A program made the translations under genes and the position numbers. Shown one piece after another: positions 47,372-56,322 of a stretch of 64,000 nucleotides of DNA. Each line of letters begins with the position of its first letter. The stretch's first letter is position 1. Origin of the DNA: Ostreococcus lucimarinus CCE9901 (taxonomy: Eukaryota > Chlorophyta > Mamiellophyceae > Mamiellales > Bathycoccaceae). The notes below the pieces were generated by a model. It saw only the letters and a list, made by a program, of their open reading frames with translations. It made no database searches and was not told the DNA's origin. Where the stretch lies: positions 626,501 to 690,500 of the forward strand of contig NC_009362.1 in assembly GCF_000092065.1 (NCBI RefSeq). The letters are read 5' to 3'.

Positions 47372-47914
47372 TCACTCTTCTTCATTCCCTTTATTCCCGC
47401 GTAAAACTACTTCGCGCGCGCGCGAACACGTGCGCTCGGGAACGTCCACGCCGTGCAAGTCTTTGACGAGCGCCGCGATCGCGCGCCACGACACTTTTCC
47501 GTCTGTGCTCAAACAAAGATCGCGCACGCGATCGTCGGCCAAAATATGTGCGATCGTCATGCGCGGTCGCCCCTCGCACGTCTCCATCGTGTGCGCGACG
47601 TACTTCGTCAAGTACCACTTCTCGTCGTCGCGTTTGCCCGAGCGCCTCATTATAACCGCGCTGAACTCACATCGTGGACGAACGGCGCCGTCGTCGTCTT
47701 CCCTCGCACCGCGGCACGCGCAGCCGAAAACCGCCCTTCGCCCGCCGCTCAGTCGCTTGTTCACCGCGATTCCGCGCGCTTGTTCGCGCTCGAACGCCGT
47801 GAGCGCTTCCACGGCGTCTCGTCTCGTGTCGTAGGGACCGTCGGCGAGGATGCGCTTTCCGTCCATCGACGCGACGCGCGGCGGCGCCGTCTTCCGCCGC
47901 GCCTCGCGCGCCAT
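47372..47914 (-). CDS. Stand-alone MuDR/FAR1-type (WRKY-GCM1-like) zinc-finger protein
   Basis: 180 residues from the ATG at 47914. The ligand pattern is C (FGCACRG), C (RPRCEFSAV), H (AHTMETC) and C (ETC), set on a beta-rich core with an aromatic KWYLTKYVAH, as in the DNA-binding finger of MuDR transposases and FAR1/FHY3. Downstream, MTIAHILADDRVRDL and SWRAIAALVKDL resemble the helical region next to that finger in Mutator-like proteins. There is no DDE transposase or SWIM domain. It looks like a domesticated finger used as a transcription or chromatin factor; this is inference. Divergent from the CxxC/KEN-box gene (155 nt between starts). Confidence 0.6.
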   Translation of the reverse strand: MAREARRKTAPPRVASMDGKRILADGPYDTRRDAVEALTAFEREQARGIAVNKRLSGGRRAVFGCACRGAREDDDGAVRPRCEFSAVIMRRSGKRDDEKWYLTKYVAHTMETCEGRPRMTIAHILADDRVRDLCLSTDGKVSWRAIAALVKDLHGVDVPERTCSRAREVVLRGNKGNEEE

Positions 47915-48069
47915 GTCCGCGAAGTGCGGCGCCGCGCGCGCGCAACGGCCCGGTGCGCCATTCGCCCTCCGCTGGCGAAAATTCAAAAACTCGAAGCGCG
48001 ACGCCGGATGGCGGATGGGCCGGTGCGCGCGCGCGAGACGGTGACGCGCGCCGCGCGCGACCGACGCGC

Positions 48070-48774
48070 ATGGGGTGCTCGAAGTGTCGATACAGCGATC
48101 GCGGATGCGCGCGGTGCGTGCGCGATTTCGTCTCCAACAGCGCGGCGAGGACGGAGGGTAAACTCGGGATAGCGTCCAAGGCGAACGCGAATTCAAACGC
48201 GTCGAACGCGAAGACGGGGGAGAAACGACGGAAGAGCGCGTCGCAGGCGACGAGCGCGGTGAAGAGACACAAAACGAGCCCGGTGTTGAAGTCTGGGAAG
48301 TCGCGGAACTCGCTCGGGGCGAAGACGCCGGCGGTGAAGACGCCCAAGGCGAGAAGCGGGACGACGGGGACGGCGCCGAGTCGGGCGAGAGCGACGAAGA
48401 CGCGCGAGGGCGGTGAGTCTCGGATAGACGAAGAGGATGAGTACGAGAGCGATAAAGAAAACGTTAGAACTGCGATGGACGGTGGTAAGTGGGGGGCGCG
48501 ATCGGTGGATTCGGGCGGGAGGGTGCTGTTCGACGAGTGCGAGGCGCCGTCGCCGAAGCCGATCGAGGAGATGTCGCCGGGACAGCTGGAAATGATTGTC
48601 GCAAAGTCGCCGTCGTCGATGCGATTAGGCAATGGATTCGATAATGATGCCCCGCAGTCACCTCTTGCGGCGGCTTTTGCGATGATTAGTGAATTTTTGG
48701 AATCGCCCAAGCGCGAACGCCAACACCGTAGCGGCGCCAACGTCGAGTCGTTTTGGGGACTCGCGGCGCATTGA
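48070..48774 (+). CDS. Small basic nuclear protein with N-terminal CxxC and KEN-box motif
   Basis: 234 residues. The start MGCSKCRYSDRGCARC is a CxxC-x6-GCxxC unit like the half-CXXC ('permuted') fingers of plant DEMETER-type and other nuclear proteins. A Lys/Ser/Thr-Pro-rich body has many SP/TP sites, and an acidic region contains DKENV, a KEN box recognised by APC/C. The C-terminal half holds SPGQLEMIVAKSPSS and FAMISEFLESPK, suggesting CDK-site control. KEN plus TP/SP sites suggest a cell-cycle-regulated protein degraded at mitotic exit; these are short motifs, so this is inference. No family name. Confidence 0.6.
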   Translation: MGCSKCRYSDRGCARCVRDFVSNSAARTEGKLGIASKANANSNASNAKTGEKRRKSASQATSAVKRHKTSPVLKSGKSRNSLGAKTPAVKTPKARSGTTGTAPSRARATKTREGGESRIDEEDEYESDKENVRTAMDGGKWGARSVDSGGRVLFDECEAPSPKPIEEMSPGQLEMIVAKSPSSMRLGNGFDNDAPQSPLAAAFAMISEFLESPKRERQHRSGANVESFWGLAAH

Positions 48775-48875
48775 TGATTTACTTTCACACGTCGAAGCGC
48801 ACAGAAACACACACATATCATAGATTGCAGCGTCAATGTTCGATTTTGTTGATAAATACAACGAGTATGTGCTTG

Positions 48876-50699
48876 CTATTCCACGAGCGAATCCGCCGCC
48901 GCCGAAGCCAACTTCTCTTCGAACGCGCTTCGTCGCGCCTCGTTCCTCGCGGCCTCGGCGTTCTTGGGGCTACTCCAACGCATTCTGTTTTCTTGATCCG
49001 CCGCGCGCTTTTCTTCCAAACGTTGTCTCTCCAACTTCAACTTATCTTGGATGTCCATGCCTTCCTTGCGCAGACGTTGCACGCGCAGCACGTGAGCGTT
49101 TTCGTACCACTGATTAAACGCTTGCGAGAGTTCAATGTTCTGCCATCGCAAGTACACCTTGGTCATTATGCGCTGACGAACGTAACGTTCTTGCAACAAC
49201 TCAACCCACGCCGCGAGAACTCGGCGTTTCAAGTTCTTCAAGTACGCGTCGTTCGCGGAGTGATCCACCCACATCGACAGCAGCCCTTGCGCTTCGGCTA
49301 AGCGCGTCTTGATCGCGACGATCTTTTCTTGGCACTGCGCACGCTCTTGCTGGCTCTCAAACTGCCCTCGCTCGAGCTCTTCTTGAAGCTCGAGTAACTG
49401 CTCTGTGTGCTCGTCGATGTTGCGTATCTTCATCGCTTCCATAAAGGTCTGCAACTGCGCCTTAGTCTTCTCCACGCGCCTCACCATGGCTTTTTCCACC
49501 GGCGCGGCGTGCTCGGCAAAGTTCGTGCTCGCGATATGATTCAGTTGAGATCCAACCTTGGGGTGCTTTTGGACCGGCGCATCTGGATCCTCGTCCTTGT
49601 CTCGGATTGTCACGCAAATCCCGCCGCCGAGGCACGGACGGAAGACGACATTGTCGCGCGCCCACTGCCAAAGCGTCGTCGGATTGAATTCCCTGACCTC
49701 GTCGTCGTCGCTCTCGGCAATGTGATACTTCTCGCCGATCTTTTTCAACACGTGCCCGATCGCACCAAGGCCTGCGCTGAAGAGCAACGTCCACGCGACC
49801 TCCTGACCCGTTTGGTTGATCGAAGTAGACTCGCGACGCGGCTTGGCCCTGTCCGCCTTGAGCTTGGGCTTCGCCGCGACGGCCTTGTTCGTCTCCACTT
49901 TTTTAGGCTTATCGGTCGACTCCTTCTCGCGCGCTATCGCATCCTTCTTGTCCTGCTTCGCCTTATCCTGCTTCGCCTTCTCTTTCGCCGCGTCCGCCTT
50001 CGCCTTATCCTTGGCAGCCGTCGCGTTGGGCGTCTTTTTCGGTTGCCGCTTATCCTTCGCCGCCTCGCTCGGCTTCTTGGCGCCCGCTCGCGACTTGAAA
50101 TTTTCGAATCTCGCCCCAAAATTCTCCGCCGCTTCGTCCGTGGTTTTAGCCACTACCGACATCATCTTCTTCCTCCAAGCGCTCAGCTTGTCGCGAGATT
50201 TTCCGACGAGTTCGCCCGCGAGCGCCGCCTTCTCGCCCTTCGCCGCCACTCCGAACTCCTCCACCCTCGCCCGTAACTCTGCTTGCAACTCTTTACTCCG
50301 CTGTTCCAGCACGGGATAACTTTTCTCGTACAGTTTCCCACTAAAACTCGTCGTCGTCGTCGTCGTCGTCGTCGTTTTCTCGCCTCCGCGCTTCCCGCCT
50401 CCCCGCGCGTCGTTCGCCGACGCCGCGGCGTTCGTCGACGCCGATCGCCCCTTCTTCGCCGTCTTCGCCGTCTTCTCCGTCTTCGCCTTCAGCGGCACGT
50501 CCAGCACCATCCCCGAGATCAACCCTTTCGCCGACGCGTGCGGGTTCAGCAGCAGGATCACCTCCGCGCGCGTCCCCGTGCGCTTGGCGAACGCGCTCAG
50601 CGTTTCGTTTTTACGAACGACGACGCTCTCGAACGCGTCCGCGTTCGCGCGTCGTCGATCGCGCCGTCCGTCGCGATTCCGCGGCGTCGGCGTCGACAT
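48876..50699 (-). CDS. LysM-domain protein with coiled coil and Sfi1-like tryptophan repeats
   Basis: 607 residues from the ATG at 50699. A LysM-like domain (about 24-70: VRKNETLSAFAKRTGTRAE, LLNPHA, ISGMVLDVPL) binds glycans when extracytoplasmic; there is no signal peptide before it. Next is a low-complexity Lys/Ala/Thr tract with short coiled coils, then a hydrophobic stretch (AWTLLFSAGLGAIGHVL) that may be one membrane helix. The C-terminal ~250 residues are coiled coil with spaced motifs of the type AAWVELLQERYVRQR and LRWQNIELSQAFNQW, like the centrin-binding W repeats of Sfi1. Such repeats are common in Mamiellales proteins. The combination is unusual and its role unknown. Divergent from RPL23A. 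Confidence 0.65.
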   Translation of the reverse strand: MSTPTPRNRDGRRDRRRANADAFESVVVRKNETLSAFAKRTGTRAEVILLLNPHASAKGLISGMVLDVPLKAKTEKTAKTAKKGRSASTNAAASANDARGGGKRGGEKTTTTTTTTTSFSGKLYEKSYPVLEQRSKELQAELRARVEEFGVAAKGEKAALAGELVGKSRDKLSAWRKKMMSVVAKTTDEAAENFGARFENFKSRAGAKKPSEAAKDKRQPKKTPNATAAKDKAKADAAKEKAKQDKAKQDKKDAIAREKESTDKPKKVETNKAVAAKPKLKADRAKPRRESTSINQTGQEVAWTLLFSAGLGAIGHVLKKIGEKYHIAESDDDEVREFNPTTLWQWARDNVVFRPCLGGGICVTIRDKDEDPDAPVQKHPKVGSQLNHIASTNFAEHAAPVEKAMVRRVEKTKAQLQTFMEAMKIRNIDEHTEQLLELQEELERGQFESQQERAQCQEKIVAIKTRLAEAQGLLSMWVDHSANDAYLKNLKRRVLAAWVELLQERYVRQRIMTKVYLRWQNIELSQAFNQWYENAHVLRVQRLRKEGMDIQDKLKLERQRLEEKRAADQENRMRWSSPKNAEAARNEARRSAFEEKLASAAADSLVE

Positions 50700-50934
50700 G
50701 ATGGCGCACCGGTCGCGCGGTTCGTCGCGCGTCTGTGCCGCACGCGCGCGAGTGCGATCGCGCGACGCCGCATCGATCGCATTCGCAATCGCATTCGCAT
50801 TCGACGATTTTTTTTTCGCGGATGTCGTGCGGTGTGCGTCCCGAGACGGGTTTTCGTACGTGGTCGCGGCGCGTCGTGGACGCGCCCCATCGCGCGTCGC
50901 GTCGCGCGCCGTCTTTTCCGCGCGCGCACGAACG
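50700..50934. promoter_or_regulatory. Divergent promoter, LysM / RPL23A
   Basis: 235 nt between the two start codons. Rich in CGCG; holds a T-run (GATTTTTTTT, near 50807) and GCATTCGCAATCGCATTCGC-type direct repeats of GCATTCG at about 50775-50800. No TATA-like element. Confidence 0.4.
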
Positions 50935-51813
50935 ATGGCGCCGACGAAAGGTGCGCGCGCGACGGGATGCGACGCGACGATTCTTCTCGGATCGCGCGCG
51001 CGCGAGCGAGCGTCGCGCGACGTCGCGAACGACGCGCGGCGCCGCGCGCGACGACGACGGAAAGGGCTTTGGACTGACGGATCGCGCACGACGTCGCGTC
51101 GCGAGCAGACGAAAAGGTGAACAAGGCGAGCAAGGCGGCGAAGTTCGTGAAGAAGGGCGCCAAGGGCAAGCTTCTGAAGAAGCGATTCTCCGCGACGTTC
51201 CACAGGTACGCGCACGCGAGCCGCACGAAAGACGAATGATGCGTTCGACGCCCCGAGCGCGCCTTCGTGCGACGATGAGACTGACGGTGCGCGACGTTCC
51301 GACCGTGAATAGGCCGCGCACTTTGAAGCATGAGCGTAAGCCGGCGTACCCGCGCGTTTCCGTGCCGTCCAAGTGCAAGCTCGACCGCTGGCAGGTGCGT
51401 ACGACGACCGACGCGCGCGACGCTGGGATGGGCTTTAGGGTTTTCCGTCGAGCGCGACGTCGAGCGAGAACTCAACGGCCTCGCGACGCACGACGAATCG
51501 ATTGAACCGCGATAGCGAACGCGAAGACTGACGACGATGGTTCTGTCGACCGTGATTTTCTCCGCAGATCTTGAAGCACCCGCTCGCGAACGAAAACGCG
51601 TTGGCGAAGATTGAGTCCAACAACACGCTCGTCTTCGTCGTCGACGCTCGCGCGAACAAGAGGCAAATCAAGGAAGCGATCAAGCGCATGTACGACATCG
51701 AGTGCTTGAAGGTGAACACGCTCATCCGCCCGAACGGCGACAAGAAGGCGTACTGCCGCCTTACGGATGACTACGACGCCGTCGACGTCGCCAACAGGAT
51801 CGGCGTCATCTAG
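50935..51813 (+). CDS. 60S ribosomal protein uL23 (RPL23A), four exons
   Basis: Proposed join 50935-50950, 51109-51205, 51313-51394 and 51568-51813, 146 residues. Exon 1 encodes MAPTK and one base; exon 2 a Lys/Ala-rich N-terminal extension ending SATFH; exon 3 [20 protein letters not shown]; exon 4 the ferredoxin-like core [33 protein letters not shown] and DVANRIGVI. uL23 sits at the polypeptide exit tunnel and is a docking point for SRP and NAC. Its three introns, all conforming to the local splice code, make it the most intron-rich gene here, as often seen for ribosomal protein genes in compact genomes. Confidence 0.92.
50951..51108 (+). other. RPL23A intron 1
   Basis: 158 nt. Donor GTGCGCGC just after codon 5 (phase 1), CTGAC at 51074-51078, acceptor AG at 51107-51108. 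Confidence 0.85.
51206..51312 (+). other. RPL23A intron 2
   Basis: 107 nt. Donor GTACGCGC, CTGAC at 51281-51285, acceptor AG at 51311-51312, phase 2. Gives SATFH|RPRTLKH. Confidence 0.85.
51395..51567 (+). other. RPL23A intron 3, carries a telo-box-like sequence
   Basis: 173 nt. Donor GTGCGTAC, CTGAC at 51528-51532, acceptor AG at 51566-51567, phase 0. CTTTAGGGTTTTCC at about 51433-51446 includes TTAGGGTTT, the reverse complement of the plant telo box AAACCCTAA, an element frequent in promoters of plant ribosomal protein genes. Confidence 0.85.
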
Positions 51814-52228
51814 TCGAGACGCCGGGTTGTCTAATAGTTCGAGGAGAGTTTTTGTGGGGAGTTAACTACTACATGCTAGTCAAATATAACGACGCGAGGT
51901 CGTCGGTCGGTAGCGTTCGCGCGCGCGTTTCGTCTCTCACCACGCGCGGGTCGGTTTGTTTATTAGGAACAAAGTCGACGCCGCGCGAGAGCACTTCAGA
52001 GACGCGCGTCGCCTTGTAACGACATCGAGCAGTCTTCGCGTTGAATCTTCGGTGCGCGTCCACTCCGTCGCCGCGTTCGATCGCGTCGCCGATCGCATCG
52101 CGTGGCATCGATCGCGCGCCGCGCGAACGTCACCCGTTCGATCCCGCGGTCTCCAGAGTCAGTCTGGGGAGTCGTGATGACGATTAGTCTCGCTCGTCTC
52201 GACAGCCTCGTTCGCACTTCGCGACGCG
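51814..52228. other. 415-nt intergenic stretch
   Basis: Between the RPL23A stop and the SANT/ankyrin gene start. The first ~80 nt are AT-richer and probably hold the RPL23A 3' end. The remainder is GC-rich with no open coding signal and is most simply the promoter and leader of the downstream gene. An ORF-free, motif-free region as far as I can read. Confidence 0.5.
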
Positions 52229-54238
52229 ATGGCGTGGTCGTACCTCACCGGCGGTGCCGCGGCCGCGGCGCAGGAGCAACGATCGACGATCGACGCATCC
52301 GCGAGCGACATCGACCGCATGAAAGCCGAACTCGCGCTCAAGGATGAACAAATCAAGCACGAACAAGCGCGCGTGTTGGCGCTCGAGTTGCAGATTAAAC
52401 TTCGCGAGCGCGACGAGCGCATCGAACGGCTCGAACGCGAGCTGAAAGAGAGCGCGGAGAAAGCGCCGAGGTCGTCGTCGCACGGGACGCCGCAGTCGTA
52501 CCCGCGCGCCTTCGCGTCGACCGCGCGCCCGCAAAACCGCGAGTCGGGAGGGACGAAACGCACGAGAGACTCGCGTGATTACGCTTCAACCTCCTCGGAC
52601 GACAAAGGTGACGACGACGGCGACGACGCGACGCGCTCGAGTCCAAACCATGCCGTAAAAACGAAGACGTGTACCCCGTGGACGGTCGCGGAGGAGAATT
52701 TCGTCATGAACTACTTCGCTGGCGTCTGGGGCGGTAGTGCTGCGTCGCTCTTCCGGAACCGGGACTTTCTCGAGCGATTGCGAGCCGTGAGTGGGAACAA
52801 AAGGACGAAGGGAGCGCTTGCGGCGAAGTGGTTTAAGGGTGGCCTCAGAAACGAACTCAAACGCAAAGCTGAAAAGTGCTTGCTGTACACGGAGGAGGAG
52901 GGATTGAGGATACCTTGCTGGAGTAAGGAGGAGGAAGATTTCTTCATGAAGCATTTGAAGAAAAGTGGTTACCAAGTGAGCGAAGGAAGGTTCATCCATA
53001 ATTACCTGACTCAAGATTTCCTCGAGCGTCTGGCTAAAATGAACGGGGGCATCAAACGAACTCAAAAGGACGCTTACAACAGGTTTTACAACACAACTTT
53101 TGAAAAGTACAAGAAGAAATTACAAGCGACGGAGAAGGCGAGACAGGAAAACGGGGCGCTAACAAAGAAGCGAGAGAAGAAACTCATCGAGAGTCGACCG
53201 ACTGTGACCAATGCCGACGGTCAAATCACGGCAAATGGCCGTATCAAGCTTCAGAAGACGACCACGGCGAAGACCGGACCAAACGGTGAGATCATCCTGG
53301 TGCCGATTCCCGGCGTCAAGTTTTGCCATCGTTGCAAGCGCACGAACAGGGAGGGCATGGATTTCCATGAGCATAACTTCTCGACATGTATCAAGTGTCA
53401 TGACCGCGTAAAAGAAATCGAAGAAGCGCGAATCGCGGCCGGACTACCGCGCCGGGGAAAAGGTTCGAGCCCGCGCAACAAGCCCAAGGAAACCAAGTTG
53501 CCTCCGATCGGAGCAGACGGCAAGCGGGACTTGTTGGCGTACGAAAATAAAGAGAAATGGTCCGAAATGATCAAGGCAGTCGTGGACGGTGACGTGCAAG
53601 TGTGTGCCGATGTCAGAGAAAAGTTGATCAAGGATAAGCAGCTCTATCGCAATGTCGTCGCGTGGGATAAATCGATCTTCTCCACCGCGGCGTTTTCGAG
53701 CAAGAATCCGATTCGTGTCATCAGCTGGGCGCTAGCGAATGGGGCGTCGCGCGATGAAATCAACGAAGATGCGCTGAAATGCGCTGTTGAGCGTAAACCG
53801 CACGATACGAACGAGCCCACCGACGGGTGTGCGTACGTCCCGGCGGTCAAGGTTTTGAAACACTTGCACAAGAGTGGGTTTCCGGCGACGGAGGATGTTA
53901 TACACACGGCGTGCGCGTTCGGCGACGTCGATTGCGTGAGGTACTTGAAGGAGAACTATGAATGCTGCGATTTTGAGAATATCTGGCGTGATTTCAAGAG
54001 ATCTGACGGCGAAAACAATGACATCATGATCGTCGCCGCGCAGGAAGGTCACGTAGACGTTTTGAAGTACTTGTACGAAAACGACTGCGATTTTTCAGTG
54101 CAAGACGCAGAACACGCCATGCGAGTGGCCACGAGCCGCAAGCCTCGACGCGCTGATGGGTTCGAAAAAGTCAAGGAGTGGATGGAATCTACGGCCGAAT
54201 GGCGAGAATCGCAGGCTGAGAAAGAAATAGAGGAATAG
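52229..54238 (+). CDS. SANT-like / zinc-finger / ankyrin-like protein, unknown family
   Basis: 669 residues. An N-terminal coiled coil (~20-80, DRMKAELALKDEQIKHEQ) is followed by two SANT/Myb-like modules (PWTVAEENFVMNYFAG ... AAKWFKG, then PCWSKEEEDFFMKHLKK ... NRFYN). A CxxC-x~18-CxxC zinc site follows (FCHRCKR ... CIKCHDRV, near 365-395). The C-terminal ~200 residues contain ankyrin-like helical pairs (NPIRVISWALANGASRDEI, AACAFGDVDCVRYLKE-type, AAQEGHVDVLKYLYENDCDF). Tandem SANT-like domains suggest a DNA-binding nuclear role. The helical C-terminus recalls the ankyrin proteins abundant in large-DNA-virus hosts. I know no family with this order; 'nuclear DNA-binding' is inference. Confidence 0.65.
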   Translation: MAWSYLTGGAAAAAQEQRSTIDASASDIDRMKAELALKDEQIKHEQARVLALELQIKLRERDERIERLERELKESAEKAPRSSSHGTPQSYPRAFASTARPQNRESGGTKRTRDSRDYASTSSDDKGDDDGDDATRSSPNHAVKTKTCTPWTVAEENFVMNYFAGVWGGSAASLFRNRDFLERLRAVSGNKRTKGALAAKWFKGGLRNELKRKAEKCLLYTEEEGLRIPCWSKEEEDFFMKHLKKSGYQVSEGRFIHNYLTQDFLERLAKMNGGIKRTQKDAYNRFYNTTFEKYKKKLQATEKARQENGALTKKREKKLIESRPTVTNADGQITANGRIKLQKTTTAKTGPNGEIILVPIPGVKFCHRCKRTNREGMDFHEHNFSTCIKCHDRVKEIEEARIAAGLPRRGKGSSPRNKPKETKLPPIGADGKRDLLAYENKEKWSEMIKAVVDGDVQVCADVREKLIKDKQLYRNVVAWDKSIFSTAAFSSKNPIRVISWALANGASRDEINEDALKCAVERKPHDTNEPTDGCAYVPAVKVLKHLHKSGFPATEDVIHTACAFGDVDCVRYLKENYECCDFENIWRDFKRSDGENNDIMIVAAQEGHVDVLKYLYENDCDFSVQDAEHAMRVATSRKPRRADGFEKVKEWMESTAEWRESQAEKEIEE

Positions 54239-54402
54239 TGTCGCGACGTAGCGGCGGAATGGCGAGCGCGTTGTAGAAATTGAACTGACCGATGATGTGA
54301 TTGTTAACAAGTTTGTACCTTCGAGGCAAATCTCGTGCGAGCGAACGAGTGCGACGCGCCTCGACGCCATCGGGTGACTCGCGGACTCGATCAGACAGTG
54401 TG

Positions 54403-55671
54403 ATGTGGTCAGAAGCTGACGATTACGGAGGAATCGCGACGAGTTTGGAGCCGGAATTGAGGACGTACGTCGACGAGGAGCTCTTCGGCGGCCTCGACGA
54501 TGTCGTCAATCCAAGGGATACTTCTGTGATAGGCGTGAATGGAATGAACATGAGCGATGACTCGAGTGCTTTGAACTTTCCATTCGACTTTGGAATGCTC
54601 GATAACACGAATACGGACGCTTTGCAGGCTGACTTTGATCATTTATTCCATGGGCTTCCTGAGCTCGACCTCGAGACGCCGAAGCGGCGACAGGCGCCGT
54701 CTAGACGGAGCTCTCGCCCGAACGTGGCGAAGGTTGAAAAACGAAACGTAAGAAGTACTAGTGACGCTAGAGGCGTTACGCATCATTGCCGCACGGGACG
54801 CTACGAAGCACACATCTGGGACGCGGGCAAGCAGGTCTATCTCGGCGGTTTCGATAGCGAGGAACAAGCGGCCATCGCGTACGACGTAATCGCTGTCAAA
54901 TGTCGAGGCATGAAAGCACAAACCAATTTCGATCTTCGTAATTATGCGAATGAGTTGAACGCGCTGGAGAGTATTTCGAAGGAAGACTTAGTGTTGAGTC
55001 TGCGGCGTCAGAGCAAAGGATTTTCAAAAGGTTCGTCGAAGTTCAGGGGCGTGACTAAACACGCCAAGGGGAAATTTGAGGCGAGAATTGGCCAGATGAT
55101 AGGCAAGAAGTACAGATATTTGGGACTTTATGATACCGAAGTAGAGGCGGCGGTGGCGTACGACGTGGCGTGTGTGGCAGATCGCGGTTTGAGCGCCGTG
55201 ACGAATTTTGACATCTCATCGTATTCTGAAATCATCGCGGAACATTACCAGCAGCAGGCTCAATCCGAGCAGGCTCAATCAAGGCCAGGCTCGAAGCGTA
55301 AATTCGTCGATTCTCCCAAGGTGTCAGAGGCGGAATTCCGAGCCGAATTCGCGAACAAGCACGCTCATTTACTGAAAAACGGCGAGTTAGCGCCCGGAGC
55401 CGCCATCGCGCGCGATCCTAGCGCCGAAGCCGTCGACGTCGTGAGAAACTTTTTCGCCGCCGAAGCGCGTATTCACGATAAAAGCAACGACGATTCAGCG
55501 GATTGCGAACGACGCTTACGCATCGCCGAGGTAGAAGACAACGAACGAGCTCGCGTGGAGATCGATGAGCTTCAAGCTGTCGTGGACAGCGCGCAAAGGC
55601 AACTTCGAGAATCGCAAGCGCGGCTTCGCGAGGCTCGCCGCGCGAAACGCGGAAATCCGGGGAGGAGTTGA
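54403..55671 (+). CDS. Double-AP2-domain transcription factor
   Basis: 422 residues from the ATG at 54403. AP2 domain 1 covers about 120-177 (RYEAHIWDAGKQVYLGGFDSE, AAIAYDVIAVKCRG, TNFD) and domain 2 about 213-270 (SKFRGVTKHAKGKFEARIG, YRYLGLYDTEVEAAVAYD, TNFD). The domains are ~35 residues apart, as in the AINTEGUMENTA/AP2 class. The N-terminus is acidic, a possible activation region. The C-terminal part has a leucine/arginine-rich helix (ELQAVVDSAQRQLRESQARLREA), a likely dimerisation coil. Targets unknown. Upstream gap is short (164 nt) and holds TAACAAG and a CTGAC, but I see no clear 5' exon. Confidence 0.9.
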   Translation: MWSEADDYGGIATSLEPELRTYVDEELFGGLDDVVNPRDTSVIGVNGMNMSDDSSALNFPFDFGMLDNTNTDALQADFDHLFHGLPELDLETPKRRQAPSRRSSRPNVAKVEKRNVRSTSDARGVTHHCRTGRYEAHIWDAGKQVYLGGFDSEEQAAIAYDVIAVKCRGMKAQTNFDLRNYANELNALESISKEDLVLSLRRQSKGFSKGSSKFRGVTKHAKGKFEARIGQMIGKKYRYLGLYDTEVEAAVAYDVACVADRGLSAVTNFDISSYSEIIAEHYQQQAQSEQAQSRPGSKRKFVDSPKVSEAEFRAEFANKHAHLLKNGELAPGAAIARDPSAEAVDVVRNFFAAEARIHDKSNDDSADCERRLRIAEVEDNERARVEIDELQAVVDSAQRQLRESQARLREARRAKRGNPGRS

Positions 55672-55764
55672 GGCGAGCGTATTCATGTGTACTCAATAAG
55701 AGATGTAATATTATCAAAGCCGCCAATTTATACGCCGAATTCGGCGCTAAACACTTCGTCGCGC

Positions 55765-56322
55765 TTACTTGCCCGCACTTTGCTTCGCGATGCGCGCGAA
55801 AGTTTGGAAAGAGACCGCTTGCACGGCGAGGAGAGGGGAGAAGAGAACGAGCAGGGTGAGAGCCAAGTTAGGGCCAGCACCGGATTCCTTCTTCGCCTTC
55901 GGCGCGGGCGCTTCCTTGGCCGCGGGCGCCTTGGCGTCCGTCTTCTTCGCCGTGCTGAAGGACGGCAACGAAATGGACGGCGCGCTGAAGCTCGGCAAGG
56001 ACGGCGCGCTGAAGCTCGGCGCCTTCGGCATCGAAGGAGACGCGAGTTGCTTCGTCTTCTTCGGCGCAGCCGGCGTGGACTTGGTTTGTTGCTCGGCGAA
56101 CAAATCGCTCGCGAGCGACTTTGTGTCGCCCTTGGCGACCTGAGCCACCTCGACCGCGGCGTTCGCCAACGGGCTCGCCATGACCGTCATCGCGAGCACC
56201 GCCGCGCACGCTTGTTCCTTAGCGTTCGCGCGAACGACCGCGGCGTCGCGGCGTTCCGTCTTGTTTTGTCTCGCGGACGCGCGCGCGGTCACCGTCGAGG
56301 TCGTGGAGACTCGAGCGATCAT
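55765..56322 (-). CDS. Plastid protein, possibly thylakoid-lumen type, with C-terminal membrane helix
   Basis: 185 residues. The N-terminus combines an Arg/Ser/Thr-rich transit peptide with a hydrophobic ACAAVLAMTVMASPLANAA that ends in an AxA cleavage site, the layout of a thylakoid-lumen signal. A low-complexity Ser/Pro/Ala region follows with three PSFSAP-like repeats (about 100-120) and a Lys/Ala/Pro-rich linker. A single hydrophobic helix (LALTLLVLFSPLLAVQAV, about 152-170) precedes a short basic tail. No enzyme family recognised. Divergent from the next gene with a 434-nt spacer. Confidence 0.6.
   Translation of the reverse strand: MIARVSTTSTVTARASARQNKTERRDAAVVRANAKEQACAAVLAMTVMASPLANAAVEVAQVAKGDTKSLASDLFAEQQTKSTPAAPKKTKQLASPSMPKAPSFSAPSLPSFSAPSISLPSFSTAKKTDAKAPAAKEAPAPKAKKESGAGPNLALTLLVLFSPLLAVQAVSFQTFARIAKQSAGK

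Noticed and set aside
47372-47914. Active Mutator-like element
   Set aside because: No DDE transposase domain or terminal inverted repeats; only the finger is present.
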